Of a DNA stretch of 64,000 nt, positions 1 to 12,202 are shown piece by piece. How positions within the stretch are numbered: position 1 is the stretch's first letter; each line of letters starts with the position of its first letter. The position numbers were made by a program, and so were the translations under genes. Source of the DNA: Craterostigma plantagineum. Its lineage: Eukaryota > Streptophyta > Magnoliopsida > Lamiales > Linderniaceae. Under the pieces are notes generated by a model that saw only the letters and a list, made by a program, of their open reading frames with translations, was not told where the DNA came from and did not search any database. The DNA lies in assembly GCA_027422505.1 (NCBI GenBank), contig JAPQWV010000051.1, positions 5,485,501 to 5,549,500 on the forward strand. Reading direction: 5' to 3'.

Positions 1-1715
1 GATTATGAGAGTTTTGATTATTACAAGTAATTATGTAAATTGGGGGTTACAAATTAGAAAACTCGATATGCATGTTGTGTGATGTTTAAGTATGTGAAAA
101 TGTTCGATTAAGCGCTTGAATGTGATTGAACTGTTAAGAAAATCAAATTTGTGTGATCTTATGCTTAACTGGAATATTAACGTGATCACCTGGTTATGAA
201 AGCTTTCGTATGAACGGAATCTCGTTGCGTGCTATATATAGAAAATATATTCTGTTAAGTGATATGTGAGCTGTACAAGTGATTGAGTTATTTTTGGAAA
301 GAATATCACTGTGATCATCGGATATGAATGACTCTGCTATACATGGAAAAGATATTCTGATAAAGTGCTTACATGTGATTGATCTATTTTAGGAAAGAAT
401 ATCATGATATATCCGTTTGAGTGTTATCTTAATTGACTCTTAAACCAGTGAATCATGATCCTGCTTTCCTTGTGCAACTTAGGATTCATATTATGGAAAG
501 TGAATAATTGATTGGGCTTATATGTAGTAAGATGCTGATTGAATCTATTTATGGAATGTGCTGAAATCGGATGAGATCACTATACATGGAAAATATACTT
601 TGCATTATGGAAAATATACTTTGCATTATATTCAGTAGATCATTTCTCTGTGCGAATTGGCTATCATATTTTGGGAAAGAAATCAGTTGATTGAGCTTAC
701 AATTGATAATATGCTGAGTGGAATATATATGGAATATGTTGATAAATGGATGGGATTACGGTGGAATGAATGTTAATCTGTGGTATTTATGGTAAATGAT
801 CATGCATGACCGTTGAGCTTAATTGGTTTATTCTTGGCATGATTGTTTGAGTTAATGCACGTGATTGTTGAGCTTTCTCTTGTATATTCTGTGCTTAACT
901 TTCCTTGTGAAGTGTAGAAGCTATTCTTGAGTCTATATAGAAGGAAACACTTCACGATTGAAGGGTAGACAACGAACACACGAGCTAGCGAATCCCTTAG
1001 AGTTCTTGAGCAAAATTTGCGATTCATTCGTAGTTTGTGTTGAGCTTTCATTTGCGAATTCTGTACCCTTTGATCGATCTTTAGCGACACCCTATCCTAA
1101 ACCCTTGTCTTTGGACGTGTTGTGTATGCGGGCACGTTGAACGCACAAAGGAGCGCGGTTGGAGTCTTTCGCACATGGAGGGACGAATTTGGTGGATTCG
1201 GTGGCCCTTCGGTAGTAAGTTGTATCCAGTCGGGGAATATGTTTCCTTGGTTAACGATGTGGATCGAAACTTGGCGTGCGACAGCCTAGGTGGATGTCTA
1301 GTTTCCAAAGTGCTTCGGTTGTGTAATGGTCAATCATCTTGTAACCATAACCGGTAATACCTAGTGATTGATTGAACTCTTGGGGTGATCACACCCCAAG
1401 GACAGGATTAAACCCCAGTTGGGGATATAACCTGTATAAAAATCTCGTCTCACTTTACTTTCTGCTATTTACTTTACTGTGAGACAAACCCGGAACGCGC
1501 GCTAATATCTAGGTGATATCGTAGAAATCATTTCTGAAACTAACATTTGAAATAGGGTTAGGGAGATAACTTTAATACTCGTACTGATTTCTGGGAAATA
1601 ACATACTCTGCAAATATCTTCTTAAAGAAAAGTATTTTTCAAAGAAGAAGAAGCCAAATTTTTATATCCTAATTCACCCCCCCCCCCCCCCCTCTTAGGC
1701 ATATTTTACACTTCA
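1..1715 (+). repeat. Element A 5' LTR (missing first 22 bp)
   Basis: Aligns with 3890-5580 and ends in ..CTTCA immediately before the primer binding site. It holds a likely TATA box (1435-1440) preceded by two inverted repeats (1379-1400 and 1413-1424). A run of 16 C lies at 1677-1692. A 21-bp tandem duplication at about 586-626 is present here but not in the 3' LTR, so it arose after insertion. Confidence 0.92.
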
Positions 1716-1717
1716 TT

Positions 1718-1729
1718 TGGTATCAGAGC
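1718..1729 (+). other. Element A primer binding site (initiator tRNA-Met)
   Basis: TGGTATCAGAGC begins two bases after the LTR end. This is the standard plant Ty1/copia binding site, complementary to the 3' end of initiator tRNA-Met. Confidence 0.9.
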
Positions 1730-1772
1730 GGGTTACTCAACGAAAGGCCTAACACGCCTGAGTTAAGATCTA

Positions 1773-2354
1773 ATGGCTTTTTCGAGTGATGTTTTTGCAG
1801 AGGGTCAATCCCACTCTAGGCCACCTCTCTTCGATGGAACGAACTACACAGTGTGGAAGAATCGCATGATCGAATTTCTCATCGCTGTCGACTATGAACT
1901 TTGGGAGACAATCATCAATGGACCATATACGGCTAACAAAACCGATGGAATCCCAAAGGACGCTATAGATTACAATGCTGATGACAAGAGAGGAATCACG
2001 CGAAACGCAAAGGCGAAAAACATGCTCGCATGCGCACTCACACGGGAAGAATACATACGGGTTAGCTCCTGTTCATCGGCAAAGGCCATGTGGGATATGC
2101 TCCAAGTTACTCATGAAGGAACTCAACGAGTTGTGCAAGAAAGACTGGCTCTGCTCACTCATCAATATGAACTGTTCTCGATGGAATCTGACGAGAATAT
2201 AAGCCAGATGTACGCCAGATTCATGGAAATCATCAACCAAATGTTCTCTCGCGGCAAGAACGTTCTCGATAGTGAGCAGGTGAGAAAGATATTGAGATCA
2301 CTGCCGCGAGAGTGGAATGCCAAGGTTACTGCCATCACGAAGCGAAGGATCTAG
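1773..2354 (+). pseudogene. Element A gag remnant (193 codons)
   Basis: The translation matches the N-terminal half of element B gag (45081 onward). It shares the DVFAEGQSH start, the FDGTNY.WK motif and the LLTHQYELF and LRSLPREWN segments. It stops at 2352-2354. Against element B, one base is missing near 2335, which shifts the frame into a stop. The zinc-knuckle half is absent because the sequence jumps into the 3' accessory ORF at about 2360-2370. Confidence 0.85.
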
Positions 2355-2364
2355 AAGCACTTAG

Positions 2365-3240
2365 AAAATTTTCTGAGAATTGATAGTTCTGTCTATGTGG
2401 AGGCGGTGAAGCTGTTTTATGCAAATCTCACGTTCGTTGAAGATGGAACTGAGATCTCTGTGCAATCGTATGTGCTTGGTAAGAAGCTCGAATGGAACAC
2501 TGCGAAAGTGAATGAGATGTTGGGAGTTGAGAACGAAGGGCTATGCTACTTCGACTTCGTCCACTGGTGTACGTCTTAAGTGCCCCTACGTGACTGTGTG
2601 AAAGCTCTATGGAATTCCCCTTAAAAGCCTAAGTTCTCTGAAGGAGAAGCCTTGAACAAACTTCCTGTTGATCTGTTCTTCTTTTATAAAGTTCTGCACT
2701 TTACCCTCTGGAGCGCCCGCGTTGGCAGTGGAGGCCATTCCACCACCATGAACAACATGAGCATGCTGACTCTCTATCTGGTATCCCAAAATAAGCCACT
2801 CAATCTAGGTTACTTTGTTCTTAAGTACATGGTCCATGCCATTAAGAGCTCTGATAAGGAACTTCCATATGGAATGCTGCTTACGCACATGCTTGAATTC
2901 GAGGGAATCACTCTGCCCAAGGCTTGGGAAGATAGCGCAAAGCATGCAGTAGATATGGTCACACTCAAGCGCGTTGGTATACGCTTTGATGAGCGAAAAG
3001 GATGGTTCAAGACAATGGGATTTGAAGGCTCCTTCAAAAAGTCCGACCAGGAAGAAGAAAGATGATGAAAGCGACAACGAGCAGGGAACGATAGCTGGTC
3101 TGCAAAAAAGTATCAAGGGCCTTAAGGATGAGAACCGCAAAAACTTCAAAAAGATCCACGGAACTTTAAAAGAGTTAACAAATATCTGAAGAAGATATTT
3201 GCGGCTCTTGATATCGCTGAATCCTCATCTGCGACATCTG
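2365..3240 (+). pseudogene. Element A remnant of 3' accessory ORF (plant-transposon-protein-like)
   Basis: Frames around 2397-2579, 2652-3065 and 2974-3189 match the middle and end of element B ORF3 (50504-52033). Shared features include EAVKLFYAN, LGV, GSGGHSTTMN, LNLGY, LPYGMLLTH and the lysine-rich coiled-coil tail. A stop after 2576 and a frame change around 3030-3060 break it. The N-terminal Ser/Lys-rich part is missing and the start is fused to gag. Confidence 0.8.
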
Positions 3241-3855
3241 ATAGCGATTCCAGCCCTTAGAACTTAGTTCCTTAGTGATTTCCCAGCTCTATTAGGATTA
3301 GCTCTAGGTCGCTCAGTACTTTTATTTCGTTGGTTCTTGGTTTGCGGGTCAAGGTTGATTGCAGGTTTAGGTATGTCGGTGGTGTTGGTCCCTCCTTTTT
3401 TATGCTGAAGGGGGAGAAGTCTAGGCAATTAATACCCTTATTTTGTTATTTTGGAATGATATAATATAATCGGCTTGCTTGCTTTTATATGCTTATGTCT
3501 TAACCCTTTGTGCTTTAGTTGATGATTTGTTAAGGATTAAGGAATTCCGCACATAGGCAGGGGAGCAAACTGATGTGATGTGATAACTTGAGACATTCCA
3601 TGATGTGCTAATTTGCGAAATTCCGTGGTAACTTGTGACATTCCATGTGATATGACCTGGTAATTGCTAACTCTTTGCTTCTGTACTTTACATAGGAATA
3701 TTAGCAATTAGACAGGGGGGCATGCTATGAAATTTGATAATTTATTTGCTCTGATCATATATCACATGCTCTGATACTTAAACATGCTACGTGCTTAAAT
3801 GGCTTCATATCGAGTGTACTCACATGCTTAAGATAAGCACTAATTACTTGTAATC
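3241..3855 (+). other. Element A 3' noncoding region with polypurine-like motifs
   Basis: No coding sequence seen. Contains two copies of an ATAGGCAGGGGAGCA / TTAGACAGGGGGGCA type motif (about 3553-3570 and 3706-3722). They resemble the three such motifs in element B at about 52395-52558. Multiple polypurine-like copies before the 3' LTR are a known Sirevirus trait. Confidence 0.6.
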
Positions 3856-3867
3856 AAAGGGGGAGAT
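3856..3867 (+). other. Element A polypurine tract
   Basis: AAAGGGGGAGA followed by T directly abuts the 3' LTR start TGTAGACC at 3868. This is the expected site for plus-strand priming. Confidence 0.85.
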
Positions 3868-5580
3868 TGTAGACCTTTTTGGTCCAAATGATTATGAGAG
3901 TTTTGATTATTACAAGTAATTATGTAAATTGGGGGTACAAATTAGAAAACTCGAAATGCATGTTGTGTGATGTTTAAGTATGTGAAAATGTTCGATTAAG
4001 CGCTTGAATGTGATTGAACTGTTAAGAAAATCAAATTTGTGTGATCTTATGCTTAACTGAAATATTAACGTGATCACCTGGTTATGAACGCTTTCGTATG
4101 AACGAAATCGTTGCGTGCTATATATGGAAAATATATTCTGTTAAGTGATATGTGAGCTGTACAAGTGATTGAGTTATTTTTGGAAAGAATATCACTGTGA
4201 TCATCCGGATATGAATGACTCTGCTATACATGGAAAAGATATTCTGATAAAGTGCTTACATGTGATTGATCTATTTTAGGTAAGAATATCATTATATATC
4301 CGTTTGAGTGCTATCTTAATTGACTCTTAAATCAATGAATCATGATCTAGCTTTCCTTGTGCAACTTAGGATTCATATTATGGAAAGTGATTAATTTATT
4401 GGGCTTAAATGTGGTAAGATGCTGATTGAGTATTTATGGAATGTGCTGAAATCGGATGAAATCACTATACATGGAAAATATACTTTGCATTATACTCAGT
4501 AGATCAAATCTTTCTCTGTGCGAATTGGCTATCATATTTTGGGAAAGAAATCAGTTGATTGAGCTTACAGTTGATAATATGCTGAGTGGAATATATATGG
4601 AATATGTTGACAAATGGATGAGATTACGGTGGAATGAATGTTAATTTGTGGTATTTATGGTAAGTGATCATGCATGACCGTTGAGCTTAATTGGTTTATT
4701 CTTGGCATGATTGTTTGAGTTAATGCACGTGATTATTGAGCTTTCTCTTGTATATTCTGTGCTTTTTCCTTGTGAAGTGTAGAAGCTATTCTTGAGTCTA
4801 TATAGAAGGAAACATTTCACGATTGAAGGATAGACAACGAATACACGAGCTAGCGAATCCCTTAGAGTTCTTGAGCGAAATTTGCGATTCATTCGTAGTT
4901 TGTGTTGAGCTTTCATTTGCGAATTCTGTACCCTTTGAGCAATCTTTAGCAACACCCTATCTTAAACCCTTGTCTTCGGACGTGTTGTGTCTGCGGGCAC
5001 GTTGAACGCACAAAGGAGCGCGGTTGCAGTCTTTCGCACGTGAAGGGACGAATTTGGTGGATTCGGTGGCCCTTCGGTAGCAAGCTGTATCCATTCGGGG
5101 AATAGGTTTCCTGGGTTAACGACGTGGATCGAAACTTGGCGTGCGACAGCCTAGGTGGAGGTCTAGTTTCCAAAGTGCTTCGGTTGTGTAAGGGTCAATC
5201 ATCTTGTAACCATAACCGGTAATACCTAGTGATTGATTGGAACTCTTGGGGAGATCACACCCCAAGGACAATTAAACCCCAGTTGGGGATATAACCTGTA
5301 TAAATATCTCGTCTCACTTTACTTTCTGCTATTTACTTTTCTGTGAGACAAACCCGGAACGCGCGCTAATATCTAGGTGATATCGTAGAAACCATTTCTG
5401 AAACTAACGTGATATTTTGAAATAGGGTTAGGGAGATAACTTTAATACTCGTACTGATTTCTGGGAAATAACATACTCTGCAAATATCTTCTTAAAGAAA
5501 AGTATTTTTCAAAGTAGAAGCCAAATTTTTATAGCCTAATTCACCACCCCTCCCCCCTCTCTGGCATATTTTACACTTCA
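3868..5580 (+). repeat. Element A 3' LTR (1713 bp)
   Basis: Starts TGTAGACC and ends ..CACTTCA. It aligns along its length with the 5' LTR. TATA box near 5299-5305. The sequence after 5580 is unrelated to the element. Confidence 0.92.
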
Positions 5581-6207
5581 ATGTTTCGACTTCATTAAAT
5601 TTAGTAGAACACTAATACTTTTGACTTGTATCACATGAATACTCATGAGATCACACCGAATTTAAACATCTAGGGTTTTCTAAAATAGTTTATCGAAACC
5701 TCCTATGATCATGAAATACATAACACTAGATAAGCATCGCAAGTAACCTAAATACACTAAGTATGAGATGTGAGTCATATACCTCACTCAAGATTCAACT
5801 GGTCAAATCTCCCAAGCTGATTGAAGATTTCGTTATTCCTACTGAAGTTCTTATACCTTCGTTATCTCCTTTTCTCTCTATATTAGCTTATGAAAGCGTT
5901 ATGGATATATTCTAAAGCTTTGAACGACGTGAGATTTGACAAGCATGTAATCGAATGGTTTACCCTTTGGCTTAAGTAATATCTGATCAAACATATCCAT
6001 AAAATTGACTTAGTCAATTACTTGGTCAAAGACTTGCATACTCCTAAACCTTACATGAATTCTTATTATAGTGGTTTCGAATGTTTTTGGGCTCTAATAA
6101 TAATTTGGCTAAGTTGGGTCCAGCCCAAATTAAATTATTCACTAAATCTCTTCATTCATAAAATTACATAACAACAAAACCCCATATTAAATTCTACGGG
6201 TATTACA
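5581..6207 (-). repeat. Truncated LTR of another gypsy-type element (possible chromovirus)
   Basis: Read on the minus strand, a TGTAATACCCG start at 6207 is preceded by a purine-rich stretch (about 6208-6235). This is the usual arrangement of a polypurine tract and LTR start in Tekay/Del-like gypsy elements. The fragment runs into element A, which may have inserted into it. No coding match seen. The assignment rests on the terminal motif only. Confidence 0.4.
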
Positions 6208-7056
6208 GTTCTTATCCACCTTACCCTCTTATCTAAGAAGTACAGATAATATTATACTATATCTATATTCTTTTTAAGCCTCAAGGCTTGGAATGCACTG
6301 CTAAATTTTGGTCTCAATTTAATTTAATTAAAAATAATAATAAAATTAAAAATAACTAACAACTACATCTTTTATTGTATTTTACCCTTCTATGTTAGTA
6401 TATATTTATCTATAATATTATATAAAAGCTCAGCATTGGATACAAACCGTTCAAATCCAATTGATTTGGTGTGTAAAATTTCTCACTAATAAAATAATAA
6501 TAATATAAATTAAACTCAACAACCATTAGGCACTACCTACTAATTAGAAGTACACATAAAAACTACCCACTACGATGTTTAGTTAATTATTATTCTATTT
6601 AATTTAATAATATGATAAAAAGAAGGCACGCATTATAGTTAATTACTATTTTTTAGTTAATTATTGTTTTAACTCTAATTTATGATATAATATATTTATA
6701 TTTTATAGCACACGCATATGAGTGTGCAAGCAGTACTAGTATAGTATACCGCAGGCTTTTGATTGTGCAAAACATACTAATTTATATTATATTAGGCATC
6801 AAGGTTTGTTATAAACCGCCATAAAGTAGGTATATCAGTTATTTTATTAAAAGATAATAAATTTAAAGAAAATCACTCACTATCTTTAATTAATTACTAT
6901 TTTACACAACTATCTTTAGTTAAGATTAACATTCTGTATTTATATATTGTAGCACTCATTTTAGTGCACTACTTAATATTTTTAATGTAAAAGTTGACAC
7001 CACAATATAATAGAAAGATATGGGGATCAATGTTGTTAAAGTTTTTTATTTTTAGA
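6208..7056. other. AT-rich intergenic sequence
   Basis: About 850 bp of very AT-rich sequence with frequent stops in all frames. No gene, RNA gene or clear repeat boundary was seen. Confidence 0.5.
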
Positions 7057-7065
7057 TTAAAATTA

Positions 7066-7954
7066 CGGGAATTTAGAGATAAGTACCCAATCGTATTTTA
7101 ATATTAAGATTCAATCCCTCCTTATTTGATTTAAAAAATAGATACCTTAAAATTAGTTTTAACTCCCCAATTAGTAATTTACTATAGTGTCCTTTTCCAC
7201 CAAGTCATAAAATCATTATTATTTCAGGTGTTTTTATAATACAAAAAATAAACATGTCATTCTTTGTTTCGTGCCGATCGAAATGGCATTCATATCCTTA
7301 TAAAAATCACCTAAAATAATAAAGATTTTACTTTTTTTATGTTTTTTTAAATCGATAACTAATCATTGCTATTAAAAGTAAAATTACAAACGTGCTAAAT
7401 AGCACACAGAGTCGTTTGCTCGCATTGCACCAAACGGAAACAAGTCCTAAACAAGAGTAAACAAAACCGACATGGGGGCACAACACTCCCACATAGGGAG
7501 AAAAAGGTCAACAAGGGAGAAAAATTGATAGAAAACAAAACCCATTATCTAAGACCCAGAACTAAAGTACTTATTACAGAAAATGTTATTAAGTAAAATC
7601 GAACCCTTCACTTTCTTAGGCCTTCGATTTCTGGGTTTTGTCTTCACATTTGATTGTGGGCTCCACAAGAAGAAAAAGCTCCCGATCCGATGGTCTGGAG
7701 AGAAGAGTCTCCCGGACGGGCGACGGGGATGCAGAAGTGGGCGGCGGTGCCGGCGGCTGGCTGCGTTTGCTAGGGTTTAGGAGAGGAGTTTTAGTTAAAT
7801 AACGATTTTATGATTTGGTGGAAAAATGACATTATAATAAATTATTATTTGGGGAGTTAAAACTAATTTAAATATGTCTATTTATAAAATCGAATAAGGA
7901 GGTACTGAATCTTAGTACCAAAATTCGACTGGGTATTTTATCTCTAAATTCCCC
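7066..7954. mobile_element. Mutator-like non-autonomous element with long TIRs, Pack-MULE candidate
   Basis: Terminal inverted repeats of about 165 bp (7066-7230 and 7790-7954) share blocks such as GGGAATTTAGAGATAA, TTAGTTTTAACTCCCC and the CACCAAGTCATAAAATC type end. The flanks are TTAAAATTA (7057-7065) and TTAAAGTTA (7955-7963), a 9-bp TSD with one mismatch, as expected for Mutator. The core has no transposase. Its right part (about 7590-7785) is GC-rich and read on the minus strand looks like a captured gene 5' end, with a CCTAAACCCTAGC-type leader followed by Pro/Ala/Arg-rich codons. Confidence 0.75.
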
Positions 7955-8244
7955 TTAAAGTTACCATAAGTAATTTGGGCAAACATTTACATGTATTAAA
8001 ATAAAATCAAGTGTGAAGTGAGTGGCATCATATTCTTTTATTCCACCCCAATATCAAGTGGGGTGGGCAATGGGCATAATCTGCTAATACTGCCTTATTG
8101 TAATCCCATAATTTTTGTAAAATAATATTAAAGTCCATTCTCATTATCCATCTTCGTCTTCCTTTGGTAAGATCATATCATACATTCAATTCGATACGCA
8201 TTGCTATCAATCCAATTTGAGCGAGTGTTTTCTCTCACCTCTGA
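7955..8244 (+). promoter_or_regulatory. Upstream region of the pfkB kinase gene
   Basis: About 290 bp between the Mutator-like element and the start codon. A pyrimidine-rich leader (about 8135-8244) precedes the ATG. No confident TATA box was picked. Confidence 0.35.
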
Positions 8245-11122
8245 ATGCATCGTCAGGTTTCAACATCCCTCAAATCCGTTCATTATGCTCCTCTCCTCCT
8301 TTCTCCGTACCCCAACGCCCTGCAAAACCCTAAATTAATCCCCCACAAGAATCCACGTGATTTTGGGGTTCTTAAATGCAGGGGAATCGAAATCCCTGCG
8401 CCCAAGCAGTCTCTGAGTAGCTTCGGAAGTGGTTCGATCGAAGCCGAAATAGTTAAGGCGCCCATTAACGTCAAGGACGTCGACGTGGCGACGATTGGCA
8501 ATCTTTGCGTTGATATTGTGCTCAATGTTCCGAAGTTGCCCTTGAAAAACGTTGAGGAGCGTAAGGCTTTTATGGATGAGCTGTCCAGGTCTCCCCCTGA
8601 TAAGGTCAGTATTATTTCTTGTTTTGTATGTGCAATCTTTAAGTTGGGAGAGGTGGGATGGGGGTGGGCTTTTGTTCTCTTCTTTTTGTTCGGTTTTTCT
8701 TGTTACAATCTTTGACCTCTTTTCGCGGAGTGTTAATGGCCTTGATTGTCTTTGTTTTGCGAGGAAATATCGATAGATTTAAATAATTGAATGCTGAGAT
8801 GTGTAACGGAGGTTCTTGGACTGTATGTTCTGTAACCTTTTTCTTTTCGTAATTTACAGGATTAGTGAAAGCCTTATTTTTTTTATCTATGTTGGAGGAT
8901 GATAATGAATTTTAGTTGTTTTAGTTTCTTTACTGCAACCATTAACACTTGAGGTGAGGTACTAGATGTTGGCATTTGATATTTTTCTCCTTCCACTATA
9001 TGCTATGATTTCCAAATCTGGACTTAAATCTTCTAAGCCTTTATATCCCTCAAGGCGGGTGTATTATGAGTAATTTTTTATCAGTTTAATCAATTCAATG
9101 AGTAAGTCTGTTGTTGATAGTGAGTCAGTTGATGATCATAGCAGTATATTGATCCTTAGTTATTGTCATAGAAATACTGGGAAGCTGGTGGTAATTGTAA
9201 TATGGCCATAGCTGCTGCTAGATTAGGACTTCATGTTTCAACAATTGGCCATGTTGGTGATGAAATTTATGGTCGTTTCCTCGTTGATGTACTTCATCAT
9301 GAAGGGATCAGTATGGTTGAAATGAAAGAGCAAGATGACATAATAAGTGATTACTCCTCCACTTATGAAACACTTCTGTGTTGGGTGTTGGTGGACCCGC
9401 TTCAAAGACATGGTTTCTGCAGGTACTATAATCTGTTTCCGTGGTTGGCGCGTTTCAAGTTTTGTTATTGATATGCTTTCTCTGTAAACACATAAAGCTT
9501 CAATTAGGGACCTCGGTCTCTTTACATTTCAGCCGTGCTGATTTTAGCAATGAGCCTGCATTTAGTTGGATGACCGTTCTGTCAACTGAAGCAAAGATGG
9601 CTATAAGAAGATCGAAAATAATTTTCTGCAATGGATATGGCTTTGATGAACTTTCCCCGCGCCTACTTGAGTCTGCTTTGGATTATGCTGTTGAAGTGGG
9701 GACATCGGTCTTCTTTGACCCTGGCCCACGTGGGAAATCCCTTAGTTCTGGAACGGCTGAAGAGAAAAGAGCCCTTGACAAATTCTTGAGAATGAGTGAT
9801 GTTCTTCTACTAACTTCCGAAGAGGTAAAATCATGGCTTATCATAAGCTCACATGGATCATATGTCATATTTCTTATTGTTGCTCCTCAAACTCATTAGG
9901 CTGTGCATCTTCCTGTAATAATGTTGTTGACAGGTGGTAAAGAATGGGCTCTTAATATTTGTTTCTTTTTCTTTTGGTTTTCCTGTAGTCGTAGATACTG
10001 CTGGGATTAACTAATAATTTTACTTTCTATGCACCTTCTATCGGTCATTTAAATTGTTTTAGCATCTATTGTTTGGTAAAATTTCGTTTATGTTGAGATG
10101 TATTTGTATGGAAAAACTTTAGTTTCTCTAATCTGTACTCTAGGATTGAATTAGCCATCAAAACAGTCATTTGCGTATATCTGGGCCAAAGATATTGATA
10201 TCGTTCCATAAAAGATTTTGTTGCAATCGTAGAACCTGAAGCATATAGATATAAATTCAGTAAATTTTTTGTAAACTAGTCTTGCATGGTTTTTGCTATT
10301 GCCTTTTGGATGTTTGAAACCTTTATCGTGACTCTTACCTTCTTGTAGCGTTTAACGCAAGTCCACCTTTGTCGTAACAATACATTCTAATTTTATTTAT
10401 TCGATTTGTTGTTTCCTCTGATGATTTATATCATCGCTTAGGCTGGATCGTTAACCGGGATAGAAGATCCTATATCAGCAGGACGATATTTGCTCAAAGA
10501 GGGCATTCGAACAAAGTGGGTGATCATTAAAATGGGTCCACATGGTTCCATTCTGGTTACTTCTTCAAGTATATCATGTGTGCCTGCTTTCAAGGTAGTA
10601 TATTCATGTTGCCTCAAAAGATCCTATGTAATTTTGGACTTTTGATGCATTATATATTACTGTTTCTCAAGGCACATTCTTCAAGTGGCATGATTTTTAA
10701 TTCTCTTTGACAAGGTGAATGTCATTGACACCGTGGGCTGCGGAGACAGTTTCGTGTCGGCAATTGCATTTGGGTTTATCCACAAATTGCCTTTGGTCCA
10801 CACATTAGCCATCGCCAATGCAGTCGGCGGGGCAACTGCCACGGGCTGTGGGGCGGGTCGAAACGTAGCATCGCTGATCCAAGTCTTGGAATTGCTGAAG
10901 GGAACGAATATCAATGAAGACCACTTGTTTTGGGATGAGTTACTAAATGAACATTTGAGCAGAGAAGAGATCACACTGCTGACGAAAAGAGTGGTGAACG
11001 GTAACCATAGTAGTAGGTTGAATCTTACCCCTGTACAGAGTGTGATCGGTGAATTGCTACCAAAGCTTGAATCTTTGAAGATCGAGAAAGTTGGGGCAGG
11101 TTTGGAATGCAAGAAAACGTAG
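8245..11122 (+). CDS. pfkB-family carbohydrate kinase (ribokinase-like), five exons
   Basis: Exons 8245-8604, 9172-9422, 9533-9824, 10442-10594 and 10715-11122 join in frame to 487 residues. All introns are GT..AG. The pfkB N-terminal signature region starts with GGN at residues 126-128 (EAGGNCNMA). The C-terminal signature DTVGCGDS is at 357-364, with Asp363 as the expected catalytic base that activates the sugar hydroxyl for ATP phosphorylation. The first 60 or so residues are rich in Ser, Pro and basic residues and lack the fold, which suggests a plastid transit peptide (inference). The gene looks intact. The sugar or nucleoside substrate cannot be read from the sequence. The last exon ends with a variable Lys-rich tail. 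Confidence 0.93.
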
Positions 11123-11400
11123 GGGGGTTGATTTTGTGGTAAGATTCTATGGAGGATGCAACTGTAAAGGTGCGTTACATTGCGCTTTTCTTTAGGTGAG
11201 TTCTCCGTGTTAAAGTTTCTTCTCTTTGTTTCTTTTGGTTTTATGGGGAAAATTAGCTGTAGATCTGTGGATTGATGAAGATTTAGTAGTGGTGATCATT
11301 TTGGAGCCACATTGTTGAAGAAGATGTAGTTGTATGGAAAAGGAAAGCTCTCTAGCAAAGTGTTAATGTTGTCTGTTTGTTTGTTGGATGTTTTTTGAAA
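11123..11400 (+). other. 3' flank of the kinase gene
   Basis: T-rich sequence after the stop codon, consistent with a 3' UTR. No clear poly(A) signal was assigned. Confidence 0.4.
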
Positions 11401-11409
11401 TTTATTATG

Positions 11410-12110
11410 CCCCGTTCGTATTCCGGATTTCGATTTGAAATTCGGATTTTGCCCAAATATTCCGTTTGGCAATCTCACCCATTTGGATTTCGATTTCCCC
11501 CAAATCCGAGCCGAAATCCAAAACTCTTATAGTTCATTAAATTTGAAATTTCGTGTCAAATGATCCGTTTTTCAAAATCCAAAATGAGAACATAACGAGT
11601 TTTTCGTAATTAATAATAGTAATATTAAACAACAATACTATTAAATAACATAATAAAAAAATATAATACCAATAATAATGATAATAGTGTTATTGTTAAT
11701 AATAATAATTAGGGGGTGGATGATGAGTCGAGCCGGTTCGCAAGCTCGATGAGCCGATTCGAGCTCGTCATGGATTCGCGAATGAGCTGGCTCAATCTCG
11801 ACGAGCTCTTGTCGAGGTCGAGCTCGTCACGGGTTCGCGAATGAGCTGGCTCGAGCTCGAGCTCACTTGTGGGCACTCGAGAGCTCGCAAGCTGGCTCAC
11901 GAGCTTGTTTTTTATATTATTCATGATTTTTATTTATTTTATTTTGTACTTCTTGAAATATTTTTAAAAAAGTTAGAAATCGAGTTCGACGAGCTTAACG
12001 AGCTCGAGTCGAGCTCTGTTTTGAAATACGAAATTCGAAATCCTAATGTTTGCCAAACAGTGAATTTGGATTTGAAATTTCGATTTTGAAATTCATAATT
12101 TAAAATCAAG
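11410..12110. repeat. Repeat region, possible MITE with an embedded GAGCTCG-rich block
   Basis: The left end (ATTTCGATTTGAAATTCGG .. CCGTTTGGCAA, to about 11472) and right end (TTTGCCAAACAGTGAATTT .. , from about 12049) are imperfectly inverted, suggesting a MITE. Inside, 11720-11905 is a block of GAGCTCG and GCTCGAG half-palindromes such as TTCGCGAATGAGCTGGCTC repeated twice. This repeat type is common in angiosperm intergenic DNA. No TSD was confirmed. Confidence 0.4.
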
Positions 12111-12202
12111 AGATTACACAATTGTGTTAATTGGTTTTGGGATTTCTTGACAAGTTATGAAGCTTTGGGGAGGATCTTACACAAAGCAAATTCCATTTAT
12201 TA

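Larger units (their letters stand above)
1..5580 (+). mobile_element. Element A: Sirevirus-like Ty1/copia deletion derivative, 5' end just outside window
   Basis: Two direct LTRs (1-1715 and 3868-5580) flank a short internal region of about 2.15 kb. It has an initiator-Met-type primer binding site, a gag remnant, a remnant of the 3' accessory ORF and a polypurine tract. Compared with element B in this window, the internal region lacks the gag zinc knuckles, protease, integrase, RT and RNase H, so it cannot move by itself. The left LTR lacks its first 22 bp because the window starts inside it, so the TSD cannot be checked. Several tens of differences between the LTRs suggest it is older than elements B and G1. 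Confidence 0.9.

Noticed and set aside
1718..1729. tRNA-Met gene at the primer binding sites
   Set aside because: Only the 12-base complement of the tRNA 3' end is present, placed right after an LTR.
7583..7780. 65-codon plus-strand frame inside the Mutator-like element
   Set aside because: Low-complexity Arg/Gly-rich end and no support on this strand; the gene-like signal is on the minus strand.
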